64,000 nt of DNA, taken from assembly GCA_022825505.1 (NCBI GenBank), contig JAJDWR010000084.1, positions 1 to 64,000 on the forward strand, in the 5' to 3' direction. This stretch comes from Gammaproteobacteria bacterium (lineage in GTDB: Bacteria > Pseudomonadota > Gammaproteobacteria > Steroidobacterales > Rariloculaceae). Below the pieces are notes generated by a model. It did no database searches and was not told where the DNA came from. It saw only the letters and a program-made list of their open reading frames with translations. The first letter of the stretch is position 1. Each line of letters begins with the position of its first letter. The translations under genes were made by a program, and so were the position numbers. Below are positions 40,994 to 49,180 of the stretch, one piece after another.

Positions 40994-43846
40994 ATGTCAA
41001 CCTTTGATCGTGCAATTGTGCCGATAACTGCAGCTCTCGCAGCCTCCCTGGCTGTATTTGCGAACACTTCCGTTGCCCAGGAAGCCGCTCCGGCGGCAGG
41101 GCCGCTCGAGGAAGTGGTCGTTGTCGGAACCCGCCGGCGCGACCGTTCCGCCGGCGATTCGCCGGTACCTGTGGACGTGGTTACCGGCGACGATTTCCTC
41201 GCGCACGGCGGCAGCGACATGGACGACCTGCTGTCCGCCACGGTGCCGTCCTACAACGTCTCCCAGGAGCCGATTTCCGACGCGGCGACGTTCATTCGGC
41301 CGGCCACGCTGCGCTCGCTGGCCCCGGACGCCACGCTGGTGCTGGTGAACGGCAAGCGGCGCCACCGCGCCGCGGTCATCGCGCTGCTCGGCGCCGGAAT
41401 TTCCGGCGGCTCACAGGGGCCGGATCTGTCCGCGATCCCGGCCATCGCGCTGGATCGGCTGGAAGTCTTGCGCGACGGAGCCTCGGCGCAGTACGGCTCC
41501 GACGCCATCGCTGGGGTCATGAACTTCGTGCTCAAGTCCGATTCCGATGGGTCGATGTTCGATGTCAAGGTGGGCAGCCACTTAGAGGGCGACGGTAACG
41601 CCGTCACCTTCGCGGCCAACAAGGGCTTCGCTCTCACCGACGACGGATTCGCCAACATCAGCTTCGAGTGGAAGGAGCAGGACCCCACCAGCCGTAGCGT
41701 ACAGCGCGGTGACGCCCAAGGCCTGATCGACGCCGGCAACACCAGTGTGCGCACCCCCGCCGCGCAGATCTGGGGCCAGCCCGAGATTTCCGGCGACCAT
41801 AAGCTGTTTGGCAACTTCGGGATCGACCTAGGCAACGGCAGCGAAGTCTACGCGTTCGGCAACTGGGCCGAGCGGCAGGTGGAGGGTGGCTTCTACTATC
41901 GTAATCCGCATACGCGCGGCGGCGTGTTCCGCGGGCCGGTGGTGGATGCAGACGGGAGGGCGGTAAACCTGGCGGTGGGCGGTACTCCAAGCCAGGAAGA
42001 TCTCGACAAGGGCAAACCCTTGGTGTACGAAGATGGTTCTCCGGTCACCGACCGACAGGGCATCACCGTTACATTCGACGACGTTTGGCCAAGCGACGTG
42101 TTGGACGCGAATGGCAGGAAGGTAAAACTCGCGATCGGCGGCTCCCCCGATCAGGATGATCTCGATGAGGGCGCGCCCCTGGTCTACGACGATGACTCGG
42201 ACTATGGGGCGCGGGTTACCGACACGGAAGGTATCACCCGCACCGTCAAGGTGGCAGACCTTTCAGGCAGCATGTCCGGCAATTGCCCGATAGTGCGCAT
42301 CGTGGACAATGCTCCTGACCAGGCGGCGCTGGCGCAGATTGCAGGGGACCCGAGGTGCTATTCGCTGATCGAGAGGTTCCCCGGCGGTTTCACGCCGCAG
42401 TTTGGCGGCTTCATCTCCGACTACGCGCTCGCCGGCGGCGTGCGCGGCGATCTCGGCGACAGCGGCTGGTACTATGACCTCAGCGCCTCCGCCGGCCGAA
42501 GCTGGGCCAATTTCTACATCTACAACACCATCAACCCGCAGCTTCTGTGGCAGCGCAACGAGATCGACACCCACTACGACGCCGGCGCCTACACCGAAAC
42601 CGATCGCGTCATCAACTTCGACATGTCCCGACCCTTCGACACCGGTGGCTACGCGCCGGTCAACGTCGCCTGGGGGCTGGAGTACCGGGACGAAACCTTC
42701 CGCATCACCAACGGCGAGCCGAATTCGTTCTACATCGATCCGAACCTGGAATATGGCTTGGCTTCACAGGGCTTCGGCGTCGGCTCCAACGGCTTCCCCG
42801 GCTTCCAGCCCGGCGATGCCGGCGACAACACGGTGAGCGCCTTTGCCGCCTACTTCGATGTGGAGACCGATCTGTCCGACTCGCTCCTGGTCAACGGTGC
42901 GGTGCGCTACGAGAACTACGACGAGTTCGGCGACACCTTCGACGGCAAGGGCGCCATACGCCTGCAGGTCTCCGACACATTTGCCCTGCGGGCCTCGGCG
43001 AGCACCGGATTCCGCGTGCCGACCGCCGGACAGGCCAACCTGCGCAACGTGACTACCGAGTTCAACATGGGAGCATTGGCGGACATCGCCACGCTGCCGC
43101 CGACCAACCCGGTGGCCATCCAGAAGGGCGCCCGGCCGCTGACCCCGGAAACCTCCACCAACCTGACGCTCGGCGCGGTATTCGCGGTCGGGCCGGCGGA
43201 TGTGACGCTCGACTACTACCGCATCGAGATCGAGGATCGCGTCGCCTTCACCAGCCGGTTCAATCTCACGGAGGCGGACATCGATGCGCTGCTGGCGGCG
43301 GGCGTCAGCGATGCGACCAGCTTCTCGTCGGTGCGCTTCTTCTCGAACCAGCAGGATGTGCTCGCTACGGGCGTGGATGTCGTCGCCAGTGTGCCCTTCG
43401 AAATGGGGGCCGGCAGCACCAACCTGCAGGTCGCGGCCAACTTCTCCGACATCGAGCTGACCCGCTTCGATCCGGGCTTCACCTCCAGGAACCGCCTCCT
43501 GCAGATCGAGCAGGGCCGGCCGAGCTCGCGCGTCACCGCCACGCTCAACCACAGCCAGGGCGCATGGCGCGTGTTGGGGCGGCTGCGCTACTACGGCGAG
43601 TACTACGACGCGCCCACCAATGACGCCGATGTTGCTTACCATCCGAGCCCGTCAACGCTGTTCGATTTCGAGGCTGCCTACGACTTCAGCGATAGCCTAT
43701 CGGTGCTCTTCGGCCTGCAGAACGCCTTCGACGAGTACCCAGAAATCAATCCCGCCGGCGAAGTCGCGGGGCTCATCTACCCTGAAAGCTCCCCGTTCGG
43801 TTTCAACGGGGGCTACTACTACATGCGCGCCACGTGGAGTCTGTAG
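40994..43846 (+). CDS. TonB-dependent outer-membrane receptor (with internal duplication)
   Basis: A 950-residue TonB-dependent receptor; start 40994 behind a strong AGGGGAG ribosome site. A signal peptide ending at TSVAQ is followed by a TonB box (LEEVVVVGTRRRD), the plug (DATLVLVNGKRRHRAAVI, LDRLEVLRDGASAQYGSDAIAGVMNFVLKSD) and the barrel, ending GYYYMRATWSL. In the barrel region (41942-42262) a 53-residue segment occurs twice in tandem, probably an enlarged extracellular loop. The class fits large organic-substrate receptors. It is preceded by a palindrome-bearing promoter and followed by a strong terminator; next are DUF6152-type genes. Confidence 0.93.
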   Translation: MSTFDRAIVPITAALAASLAVFANTSVAQEAAPAAGPLEEVVVVGTRRRDRSAGDSPVPVDVVTGDDFLAHGGSDMDDLLSATVPSYNVSQEPISDAATFIRPATLRSLAPDATLVLVNGKRRHRAAVIALLGAGISGGSQGPDLSAIPAIALDRLEVLRDGASAQYGSDAIAGVMNFVLKSDSDGSMFDVKVGSHLEGDGNAVTFAANKGFALTDDGFANISFEWKEQDPTSRSVQRGDAQGLIDAGNTSVRTPAAQIWGQPEISGDHKLFGNFGIDLGNGSEVYAFGNWAERQVEGGFYYRNPHTRGGVFRGPVVDADGRAVNLAVGGTPSQEDLDKGKPLVYEDGSPVTDRQGITVTFDDVWPSDVLDANGRKVKLAIGGSPDQDDLDEGAPLVYDDDSDYGARVTDTEGITRTVKVADLSGSMSGNCPIVRIVDNAPDQAALAQIAGDPRCYSLIERFPGGFTPQFGGFISDYALAGGVRGDLGDSGWYYDLSASAGRSWANFYIYNTINPQLLWQRNEIDTHYDAGAYTETDRVINFDMSRPFDTGGYAPVNVAWGLEYRDETFRITNGEPNSFYIDPNLEYGLASQGFGVGSNGFPGFQPGDAGDNTVSAFAAYFDVETDLSDSLLVNGAVRYENYDEFGDTFDGKGAIRLQVSDTFALRASASTGFRVPTAGQANLRNVTTEFNMGALADIATLPPTNPVAIQKGARPLTPETSTNLTLGAVFAVGPADVTLDYYRIEIEDRVAFTSRFNLTEADIDALLAAGVSDATSFSSVRFFSNQQDVLATGVDVVASVPFEMGAGSTNLQVAANFSDIELTRFDPGFTSRNRLLQIEQGRPSSRVTATLNHSQGAWRVLGRLRYYGEYYDAPTNDADVAYHPSPSTLFDFEAAYDFSDSLSVLFGLQNAFDEYPEINPAGEVAGLIYPESSPFGFNGGYYYMRATWSL
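41942..42262. repeat. Tandem duplication inside TBDR 2
   Basis: Two copies with a 159-base (53-residue) period: VDADGRAVNLAVGGTPSQ with GKPLVYEDGSPVTDRQGI in the first, and LDANGRKVKLAIGGSPDQ with GAPLVYDDDSDYGARVTD in the second. Sequence divergence shows that the duplication is old. The acidic, Gly-rich composition suits a calcium-binding or surface-loop segment, which is inference. Confidence 0.85.
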
Positions 43847-43872
43847 TAGCGGTTGCGAGATAGTAGTGTTGA

Positions 43873-43909
43873 GCGGGTCCTCGGTGTTGCCGAGGACCCG
43901 CTTCGTTTG
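43873..43909. terminator. Strong intrinsic terminator after TBDR 2
   Basis: A perfect 12-base stem, GCGGGTCCTCGG and CCGAGGACCCGC, with loop TGTTG, followed by TTCGTTTGT. It ends transcription of the receptor gene and may also serve the convergent DUF6152 gene, whose stop is at 43915. Confidence 0.9.
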
Positions 43910-43914
43910 TCCCG

Positions 43915-44928
43915 CTAATCCCCGGAGTTTTCGGGCAGCGCACACTGGAACGGCTTGATCTCCTCGCCCGGATTCCAGCGCCAGGCGCCCACGAGCGTGG
44001 CCGGTTCGACAAACGTAGGCGGGTCGGTCACCGTGACGTGGTAGTCGAGCCGGTCTCGAGTCTCGTTGAGCTGGAATCGTTCGACCACCTCCACGTCCTC
44101 GCTCTGGGGCGTCCCCACATCGTCGAAGAATGCCTCGTTGATTCTCGTGGTGGTCACCACCAGGGTGTTGTCCTCCCAGCGACCTGTCGAAAAGCCCACG
44201 TGCGAAGGTGCCTGGTCGGCGGCGGAAGCATCCGTGGCGAGGTGAATGACACGTTCGCCGTCCCACTCCTCCAGCCGCAGGAGAATACGGTCGCCCTGGT
44301 CGACGAATTCGATGGGATAGGGATTGTTCATCATCCCGGGCATTCCGGGCGGGATGCAGAGCAGGGCGGGGTCGTCCGCCAGGGGATCGTACTCGTCGCG
44401 CGCGGCGATGGCGGCTTCGGTGAACGGCAGATTCGACTGCAGTCCGATTACCGAGGTTCGGCTCCAGATCCTGAAGATACCTTCGGCTTCCTGTGCGCTC
44501 TGTTCCACCGCGGACTCGGAGAGTGGCGCTGGCGTGACGTCCCTGCCGATCCCCGCCGCGCGCTGGGGCCAGAGCGGCACTTCCGTGCCGTCGGCCAGGG
44601 TCATGGTATAGGCGGCCATGGTGGTGAGCCCCCGGCGCGACAGGGCTCCCATCAGCGCGACGCGGTCGCCAATCTGCACGATGTCCCGTCCTATTCCAAG
44701 ACGTTCCAGCGCGTTGGTGGAGCCGGATTCGGCTTCCCAGATTTCCGTCTCGCCGCTTTCGAGCGTGCGTTCGACGGAAACGACCACGTGTGGATTGCGC
44801 CAGAACACATCAACGACCGTGCCTTCCACAGTGCCAAGGTTCTCGGTGTCATAGGCGACGCCGACGGCATGGTGCGCCAGCAATGGGCCCGCGGCCGCGA
44901 GAGCGAGGAAGAGCAATAGGGTTCGCAT
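43915..44928 (-). CDS. DUF6152-type exported protein, long form (copy A)
   Basis: A 337-residue secreted protein of unknown function. The signal peptide (MRTLLLFLALAAAGPLLA) ends right before His19-His20; the domain then shows VEGTVVDVFWRNPHVVVSVER with Asn-Pro-His. The C-terminal half has YPIEFVDQGDRILLRLEEWDG and VGFSTGRWEDNTLVVTT, shared by the other long copies. The stop codon of the upstream YVTN-propeller gene overlaps its ATG (TGATG), so the two are coupled. A GTG one codon earlier is a possible start. Not enzymatically characterised as far as I know; see the finding on the N-terminal histidine. Confidence 0.82.
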   Translation of the reverse strand: MRTLLLFLALAAAGPLLAHHAVGVAYDTENLGTVEGTVVDVFWRNPHVVVSVERTLESGETEIWEAESGSTNALERLGIGRDIVQIGDRVALMGALSRRGLTTMAAYTMTLADGTEVPLWPQRAAGIGRDVTPAPLSESAVEQSAQEAEGIFRIWSRTSVIGLQSNLPFTEAAIAARDEYDPLADDPALLCIPPGMPGMMNNPYPIEFVDQGDRILLRLEEWDGERVIHLATDASAADQAPSHVGFSTGRWEDNTLVVTTTRINEAFFDDVGTPQSEDVEVVERFQLNETRDRLDYHVTVTDPPTFVEPATLVGAWRWNPGEEIKPFQCALPENSGD

Positions 44929-46013
44929 CACAAGCTGCCTCCTTCCTGGTTGAATACATTCAGGCGCAACGGAGACCAGGCCATCCCGTCCGGCGTCTCA
45001 TGCCCGGTTGCGAGCATGCGGGGCGGTGTGTCGGGAGCCGAAAAATCGTAGGCCAGGATACGCCCATCCCGCCGTGTCGCTACGAATCCGGCGTCACCCA
45101 CGGCGAGGAAACCGAAACCGCCTGCACCCGGTTCTTCCCCGGGGATCGCCAGTTGATTCAGAATCTCCCGGGTCTGAACGTCGTAGATGTGGATTCCGGT
45201 GGTTTCGCGGTTGCCGTATATCACCGCCATTCGTCCGCCGGGCAGGTTGGCGAGGCGGCGCGGCTGCGTGCCGGCGTCGAACTTCTCCGTGATCGTGAGC
45301 GTCTCCGGGTCGATGATCGAGATGGTGTTTTCGTCCTGGTTGATGGCCCATACCGCCTGGCCATCCGGGGTGACGGTGATCGCCTCGGCGCCCAGCCCTG
45401 ACGGAATCACAGTCGGCGGACGGTCTTCCTCAAGGTAGACCACCGATACGGTGCCCTGGCCGAGGCGTGCGCCAACGTAAACCCGATCGCCGCCGGGGCT
45501 CAACCGCAGCATGTGACCTTCCCGCGCACCGTCGCCGATCGGGTACGTCCTCACCACTTCGAGGTTGACCACGTCGACCAGGGCCAGCCGGTCAGTTGTC
45601 TCCAGCGTGACGACGGCGTGGCGATTGTCGGGAAGAAACGCCGCGTCGTGCGGTTTGGTCCCGGGTCCCGTGCCGATGCGGCCCAGCACATGCGCCGCCG
45701 CAATGTCGATGACCACCAGGTATTCCCCGGGCCCTTGCAGGCCGTACTCGGGAACCAGCGCCAGACGTCCGTCGGGCGACACGGCAACCTCATGGGGCCA
45801 GCCTGGCCCGATCGCCACGCGGGCGATCTCGGACTCGGTCGCCAGATCGAAGAACGACACGCTCCCCGCATCCGCGTGACGGTTGACCACCAGCAGGGTT
45901 CCGTCCTGGGCAAATGCGCCGGCGGCCGCCAGGCAGGCGAAAATGCAGGCGGCGATGCAGTTGGTCAGTCTGGCTGGTGTTCCGAGTCTTGTCGTTGTGG
46001 TGTCGGCGTTCAT
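44928..46013 (-). CDS. Exported YVTN-type beta-propeller protein
   Basis: A 361-residue secreted propeller. The start at 46013 (MNADTTTTRLG) gives a signal peptide (CIAACIFACLAAAGAFAQ). Blades contain LLVVNRHADAGSVSFFDLAT, VSPDGRLALVPEY, FLPDNRHAVVTLETTDRL, VTPDGQAVWAINQDENTISIIDPETL and IHIYDVQTREI, a YVTN/WD-like pattern. Such proteins are often periplasmic partners in binding or quinoprotein-like systems, but no cofactor site is visible. It is the first gene of a two-gene unit with DUF6152 copy A and is divergent from the short DUF6152 gene. Confidence 0.8.
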   Translation of the reverse strand: MNADTTTTRLGTPARLTNCIAACIFACLAAAGAFAQDGTLLVVNRHADAGSVSFFDLATESEIARVAIGPGWPHEVAVSPDGRLALVPEYGLQGPGEYLVVIDIAAAHVLGRIGTGPGTKPHDAAFLPDNRHAVVTLETTDRLALVDVVNLEVVRTYPIGDGAREGHMLRLSPGGDRVYVGARLGQGTVSVVYLEEDRPPTVIPSGLGAEAITVTPDGQAVWAINQDENTISIIDPETLTITEKFDAGTQPRRLANLPGGRMAVIYGNRETTGIHIYDVQTREILNQLAIPGEEPGAGGFGFLAVGDAGFVATRRDGRILAYDFSAPDTPPRMLATGHETPDGMAWSPLRLNVFNQEGGSL

Positions 46014-46279
46014 TTGGCCTATTTCTCCGCAGCGGTCAGAAGATATTACAGTCGACGACGAAAAACTGCTCACCCATTGCCGGAAAATGCCACCGGCTGG
46101 GCGAAGGCTTCAGTTTACCGGCCGGAAGGCCCCGTGGCGACAGGACGTACGGGATGCGGGGGAGCCGATCCGCACTCCTCGCGACCGCCCCGCCCCGCCC
46201 CATGAAATGAGGGGCGATACAAGGTTAGAATGCTTATCTCGTGCAGCGCGAGTGTTTGACCGGGACCGGAGGGGAAAGC

Positions 46280-46660
46280 GTGAAGCAAACAACAATTTCG
46301 GCAGCTACCGTACTTGCGGCCCTGTCATGCCTGCTGTCCGCGCCGGTGGCGGCCCACCACTCCCACGGCAACTATTCGCTGCTGGAGTACACGCACCTGC
46401 AGGGCGAGGTCAAGGAAGTGCTCTGGCTCAATCCCCACGTGTGGATTCACTTGGAGGTTCTCGACGAGAACGGGGAGCCGTCCATGTGGGCGCTCGAGGG
46501 CGGCGGCATCGCCGCGCTGACCCGGCGCGGGTGGTCTCCGGACGACGTCCAGCCCGGAGATTTCGTTACCGTACGGTGCCACCAGCTCCGGGACGGCGCC
46601 CAGGGATGCCTGCTGGGTTACCTCACGCCCCCGGGCGGTGTCGAGAAGGAATTCGACTAG
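46280..46660 (+). CDS. DUF6152-type exported protein, short form (copy B)
   Basis: A 126-residue protein consisting only of the DUF6152-like domain. Start is the GTG at 46280, behind GAGGGGAAA. The signal peptide ends at SAPVAA, just before His26-His27-Ser-His. Then come VLWLNPHVWIHLEVLDENG, SMWALEGGGIAALTRRGWSPDD and GDFVTVRCHQLRDGAQGCLLGYL. The central part (ALxRRG and GDxVxV) matches the N-terminal domain of the long copies and defines it as an independent unit. The two cysteines at CHQLRDGAQGC could form a disulfide. Followed 62 bases later by a small exported hypothetical protein. Confidence 0.82.
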   Translation: MKQTTISAATVLAALSCLLSAPVAAHHSHGNYSLLEYTHLQGEVKEVLWLNPHVWIHLEVLDENGEPSMWALEGGGIAALTRRGWSPDDVQPGDFVTVRCHQLRDGAQGCLLGYLTPPGGVEKEFD

Positions 46661-46722
46661 TCTTGTCCCGCGGCCGTCACGCAAGTCGAAAACGGTACGA
46701 GCCTGGTCGACTGGAGATAATC

Positions 46723-47358
46723 ATGCGAGTCCTGACCCTGTTGCTCTTATCTGCATTGTTGCCCCTGGGTGCCCAGGCGCAGTGGCGCCAGTTCACGGAC
46801 CTGGAAGAGTTTTTCAGCGTCAATTTCCCGGGGGAACCGGAGATTCGCGAAATCGCCTACGACTCCGAGTACGGAGCGACCTTGCCGGCGAAGGTCTACT
46901 CGGTGACCGGCGACGGCAGCCTCCACTCTGTCACCGTGGTGAATTTCACCGACGCGCAGTCGGCCTATGCGGAACTCGCCGACCGGTCCGACGAGGCAAA
47001 CAATGCTTCGCTCTGGCTGTACGATCAGCGTGCGTCGGTCGCCTACGCCGCCCGTAACTTCAGGCTCAGGGGCGGCGACGTCACCTTCGACGCCTGGCAC
47101 CATATCGACCTCGTCGAGGGGCACCAGTTGCAGATCACCAACCCGGACAACTCTCGTACGTATGCGAGCATCTACCTCCACAACTCGCGCCTCTACATTC
47201 TCGAGGCGACCGTAGCGGAAGGCTCTCTTCCTCAAGGTCTGTTCCAGGCCTCATTAAACTTCCTGGATGAGACCGGCACGAAAATTCGCTACCAGTTGTT
47301 TCCTGACGGTTCCAGGTTGCAATTGGGGGAAACGGGACCCCAGGAGCCAGCGCCTTAG
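46723..47358 (+). CDS. Exported hypothetical protein
   Basis: A 211-residue protein with signal peptide MRVLTLLLLSALLPLGAQA and ribosome site CTGGAGAT. I do not recognise the family with certainty; the stretch FSVNFPGEPEIREIAYDSEYGATLPAKVYSV, a central HHIDLVEGHQLQI and IYLHNSRLYILEATV recur, in my impression, in uncharacterised proteobacterial periplasmic proteins. No catalytic motif or metal site is obvious. It lies between two DUF6152 genes on the same strand and may be cotranscribed with copy B. Confidence 0.7.
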   Translation: MRVLTLLLLSALLPLGAQAQWRQFTDLEEFFSVNFPGEPEIREIAYDSEYGATLPAKVYSVTGDGSLHSVTVVNFTDAQSAYAELADRSDEANNASLWLYDQRASVAYAARNFRLRGGDVTFDAWHHIDLVEGHQLQITNPDNSRTYASIYLHNSRLYILEATVAEGSLPQGLFQASLNFLDETGTKIRYQLFPDGSRLQLGETGPQEPAP

Positions 47359-47376
47359 GAAATCGCGATAGCGAAT

Positions 47377-47402
47377 TTGCAGCCGCGAATTCCTGCAACG
47401 CA
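47377..47402. repeat. Intergenic repeat, copy 2 (upstream of DUF6152 copy C)
   Basis: Second copy of the element at 1644-1669, with TTGCAGCCG and GAATTCCTGC, about 72 bases before the next start. An AATCGAAC string also follows at similar distance in both places. Confidence 0.4.
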
Positions 47403-47474
47403 GGCTCCTTACGTGAGACGGGGGCGAAAATCGAACGGGGCCATGCCCCAACGACACGCAGCAGGAGACAAAAA

Positions 47475-48527
47475 ATGAATATCGAGAACGCATTCCCGAC
47501 GCGCACACTCATCATTGCGGTGACTGCCAGTCTCGTGCCTTTCGCGGCACATGCGCACCATTCGCGCCAGGAGTTTTCGCTTGACGTCGAGGTGATGGAA
47601 GGCGTGCTGGAGAGCGTCAACTGGACGAACCCTCATCCGACATTCGACATGACCGTGACCGGCGAAGACGGCGCCGACGAGACATGGGAAATCCAGGCCT
47701 TCGGTTCCCTGTACACACTCACGCGGGGAGGCGTATCGGGCGACAGCTTCGAACCCGGTCAGCAGGTCACGATCGCCGGACAGGTATCGACACGCCGGGA
47801 CAATATCCTTCTCGCCAACAATGTGCTTCTTCCCGACGGCCGTGAGGTCGTCCTCAACGGCGGCGCCGAACCCTACTTCAATGAATCCGCGGAAGCCGGC
47901 GGACAGGCCCATTGGGCTGCCGGGGAGGACGATGTCGTGGATGCCGCAGCAGAAAATTTGGGGATGTTTCGCGTCTGGAGCCAGCCGCACCGAAGCGCGG
48001 GGACCACAGCGCTGGAAGGCGCGATCAGCATTCACCTGCCCTGGAACGAGGTGGCGCGTGCGAGGCACGATGCATGGGACCCGCTAAATGATCCTGATAT
48101 GCAGTGCATGGCCAAGGGAATGCCTGCGGTGATGATCACGCCGCATCCGGTCACATTCTTTGAAGACGGTTCCAACATCAGGATGCTGGCGCACGAGTAC
48201 GACGTCCAGAGAACAATCTACATCGAGAATGAGCTTCCAGACGAGCGACCGCCTAGCGCCGTGGGTTACTCCGTCGGGCGTTGGGAGGGCGATACGCTGG
48301 TCGTAGAAACCACAGATATTGCTTGGAACTACTTCTTCTTCGGCTTCGGGCTCGGGAACTCCGTGGAAGTCGAGGAAAGATTCATGCTAAGCGACGATCA
48401 GAGCCGTTTGGATTACTCGGCGGTTTTTACGGACCGGGAAAACTTCACCGAGCCGGCAACCATCGATCGCTTCTGGCTTGCCCTAGGGGAGACGCCGGAA
48501 CCCTATACCTGTACACCCGACGGTTGA
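47475..48527 (+). CDS. DUF6152-type exported protein, long form (copy C)
   Basis: A 350-residue secreted protein. The signal peptide ends AAHA, immediately before His28-His29; Asn-Pro-His follows in SVNWTNPHPTFDM. It keeps the central TRGGVSGDSFEPGQQVTIAG and the C-terminal HPVTFFEDGSNIRML, TIYIEN and VGYSVGRWEGDTLVVETTDIAWNYF. It has a ribosome site AGGAGAC and a repeat shared with the TBDR 1 leader upstream. Function unknown; one of five long copies. Confidence 0.82.
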   Translation: MNIENAFPTRTLIIAVTASLVPFAAHAHHSRQEFSLDVEVMEGVLESVNWTNPHPTFDMTVTGEDGADETWEIQAFGSLYTLTRGGVSGDSFEPGQQVTIAGQVSTRRDNILLANNVLLPDGREVVLNGGAEPYFNESAEAGGQAHWAAGEDDVVDAAAENLGMFRVWSQPHRSAGTTALEGAISIHLPWNEVARARHDAWDPLNDPDMQCMAKGMPAVMITPHPVTFFEDGSNIRMLAHEYDVQRTIYIENELPDERPPSAVGYSVGRWEGDTLVVETTDIAWNYFFFGFGLGNSVEVEERFMLSDDQSRLDYSAVFTDRENFTEPATIDRFWLALGETPEPYTCTPDG

Positions 48528-48621
48528 CAGGATAGGGGGATACATTCCTAATTTTCGGATCATCACTGGCGTACCGCCAGTTGTGGGTAAGCTTCAACCT
48601 GATCCAGAAGTGCTGTATCTC

Positions 48622-49056
48622 CTAGTACTGTGAAATTGATTGCACCCGACCGTTGCGAACATACACTGTAGCCCTAGGCTCAACGCCGTAAAGCCCAACA
48701 CGGTTATAGGTCAGCGCTTCATATCTACTTCCCGAAGAAACATAGGAGGTTACATCCCCTGTATATCCCCAAGAAGCGAAAAGCTCACAAATGGACATTC
48801 CAACCGCTACCCGATTTGCTTGAATGTTCCGCCATTGGCCTGTACGCACAAGGTCCCGCTTTAGAATTTCGCCATATACCCTTCCGCGCCTTTCACCCTG
48901 AGATATTGGGTACGCTGCACACAAAGAATTGTCGGCCATAACTTCTGGTGTTTGTCCTATTCCGGCACAGCTGATTAGGGCAACAAAAACTAGCAACACA
49001 ATAATAGGTCGCAATCCCATTGCCATTTTATTCACCAACAAGAGTTTTCTGATCAT
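48622..49056 (-). CDS. Small lipoprotein of unknown function
   Basis: A 144-residue protein with hydrophobic segment PIIVLLVFVALISC and a lipobox-type end (LISCAG), so probably a lipoprotein. The rest contains AAYPISQGERRGRVYGEILK, GMSICELFASWGYTGDVTSYVSSGSRYEALTY and TVYVRNGRVQSISQY. The SICELFASWG segment resembles small SmpA/OmlA-like outer-membrane lipoproteins in layout (short helix pair then strands), but not clearly enough to assign. The gene is visibly richer in A and T than its neighbours, which suggests recent arrival. Confidence 0.6.
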   Translation of the reverse strand: MIRKLLLVNKMAMGLRPIIVLLVFVALISCAGIGQTPEVMADNSLCAAYPISQGERRGRVYGEILKRDLVRTGQWRNIQANRVAVGMSICELFASWGYTGDVTSYVSSGSRYEALTYNRVGLYGVEPRATVYVRNGRVQSISQY

Positions 49057-49180
49057 GCAAATTTCTCTGGGTTAAGAAGAGATATCCACGCTCATTCGCC
49101 CAGGGAACGACTCCAAGCAAAGGCTGCGATGGGGGTTGGAAAGCCTCCGATCCAGTCACGCGTCATCTCCCGCAGTTTCG

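Noticed and set aside
45883..46722. Upstream in-frame extension of the exported hypothetical gene at 46723
   Set aside because: The extension overlaps the DUF6152 copy B gene in another frame and lacks any protein features; the ATG at 46723 has a ribosome site and signal peptide.
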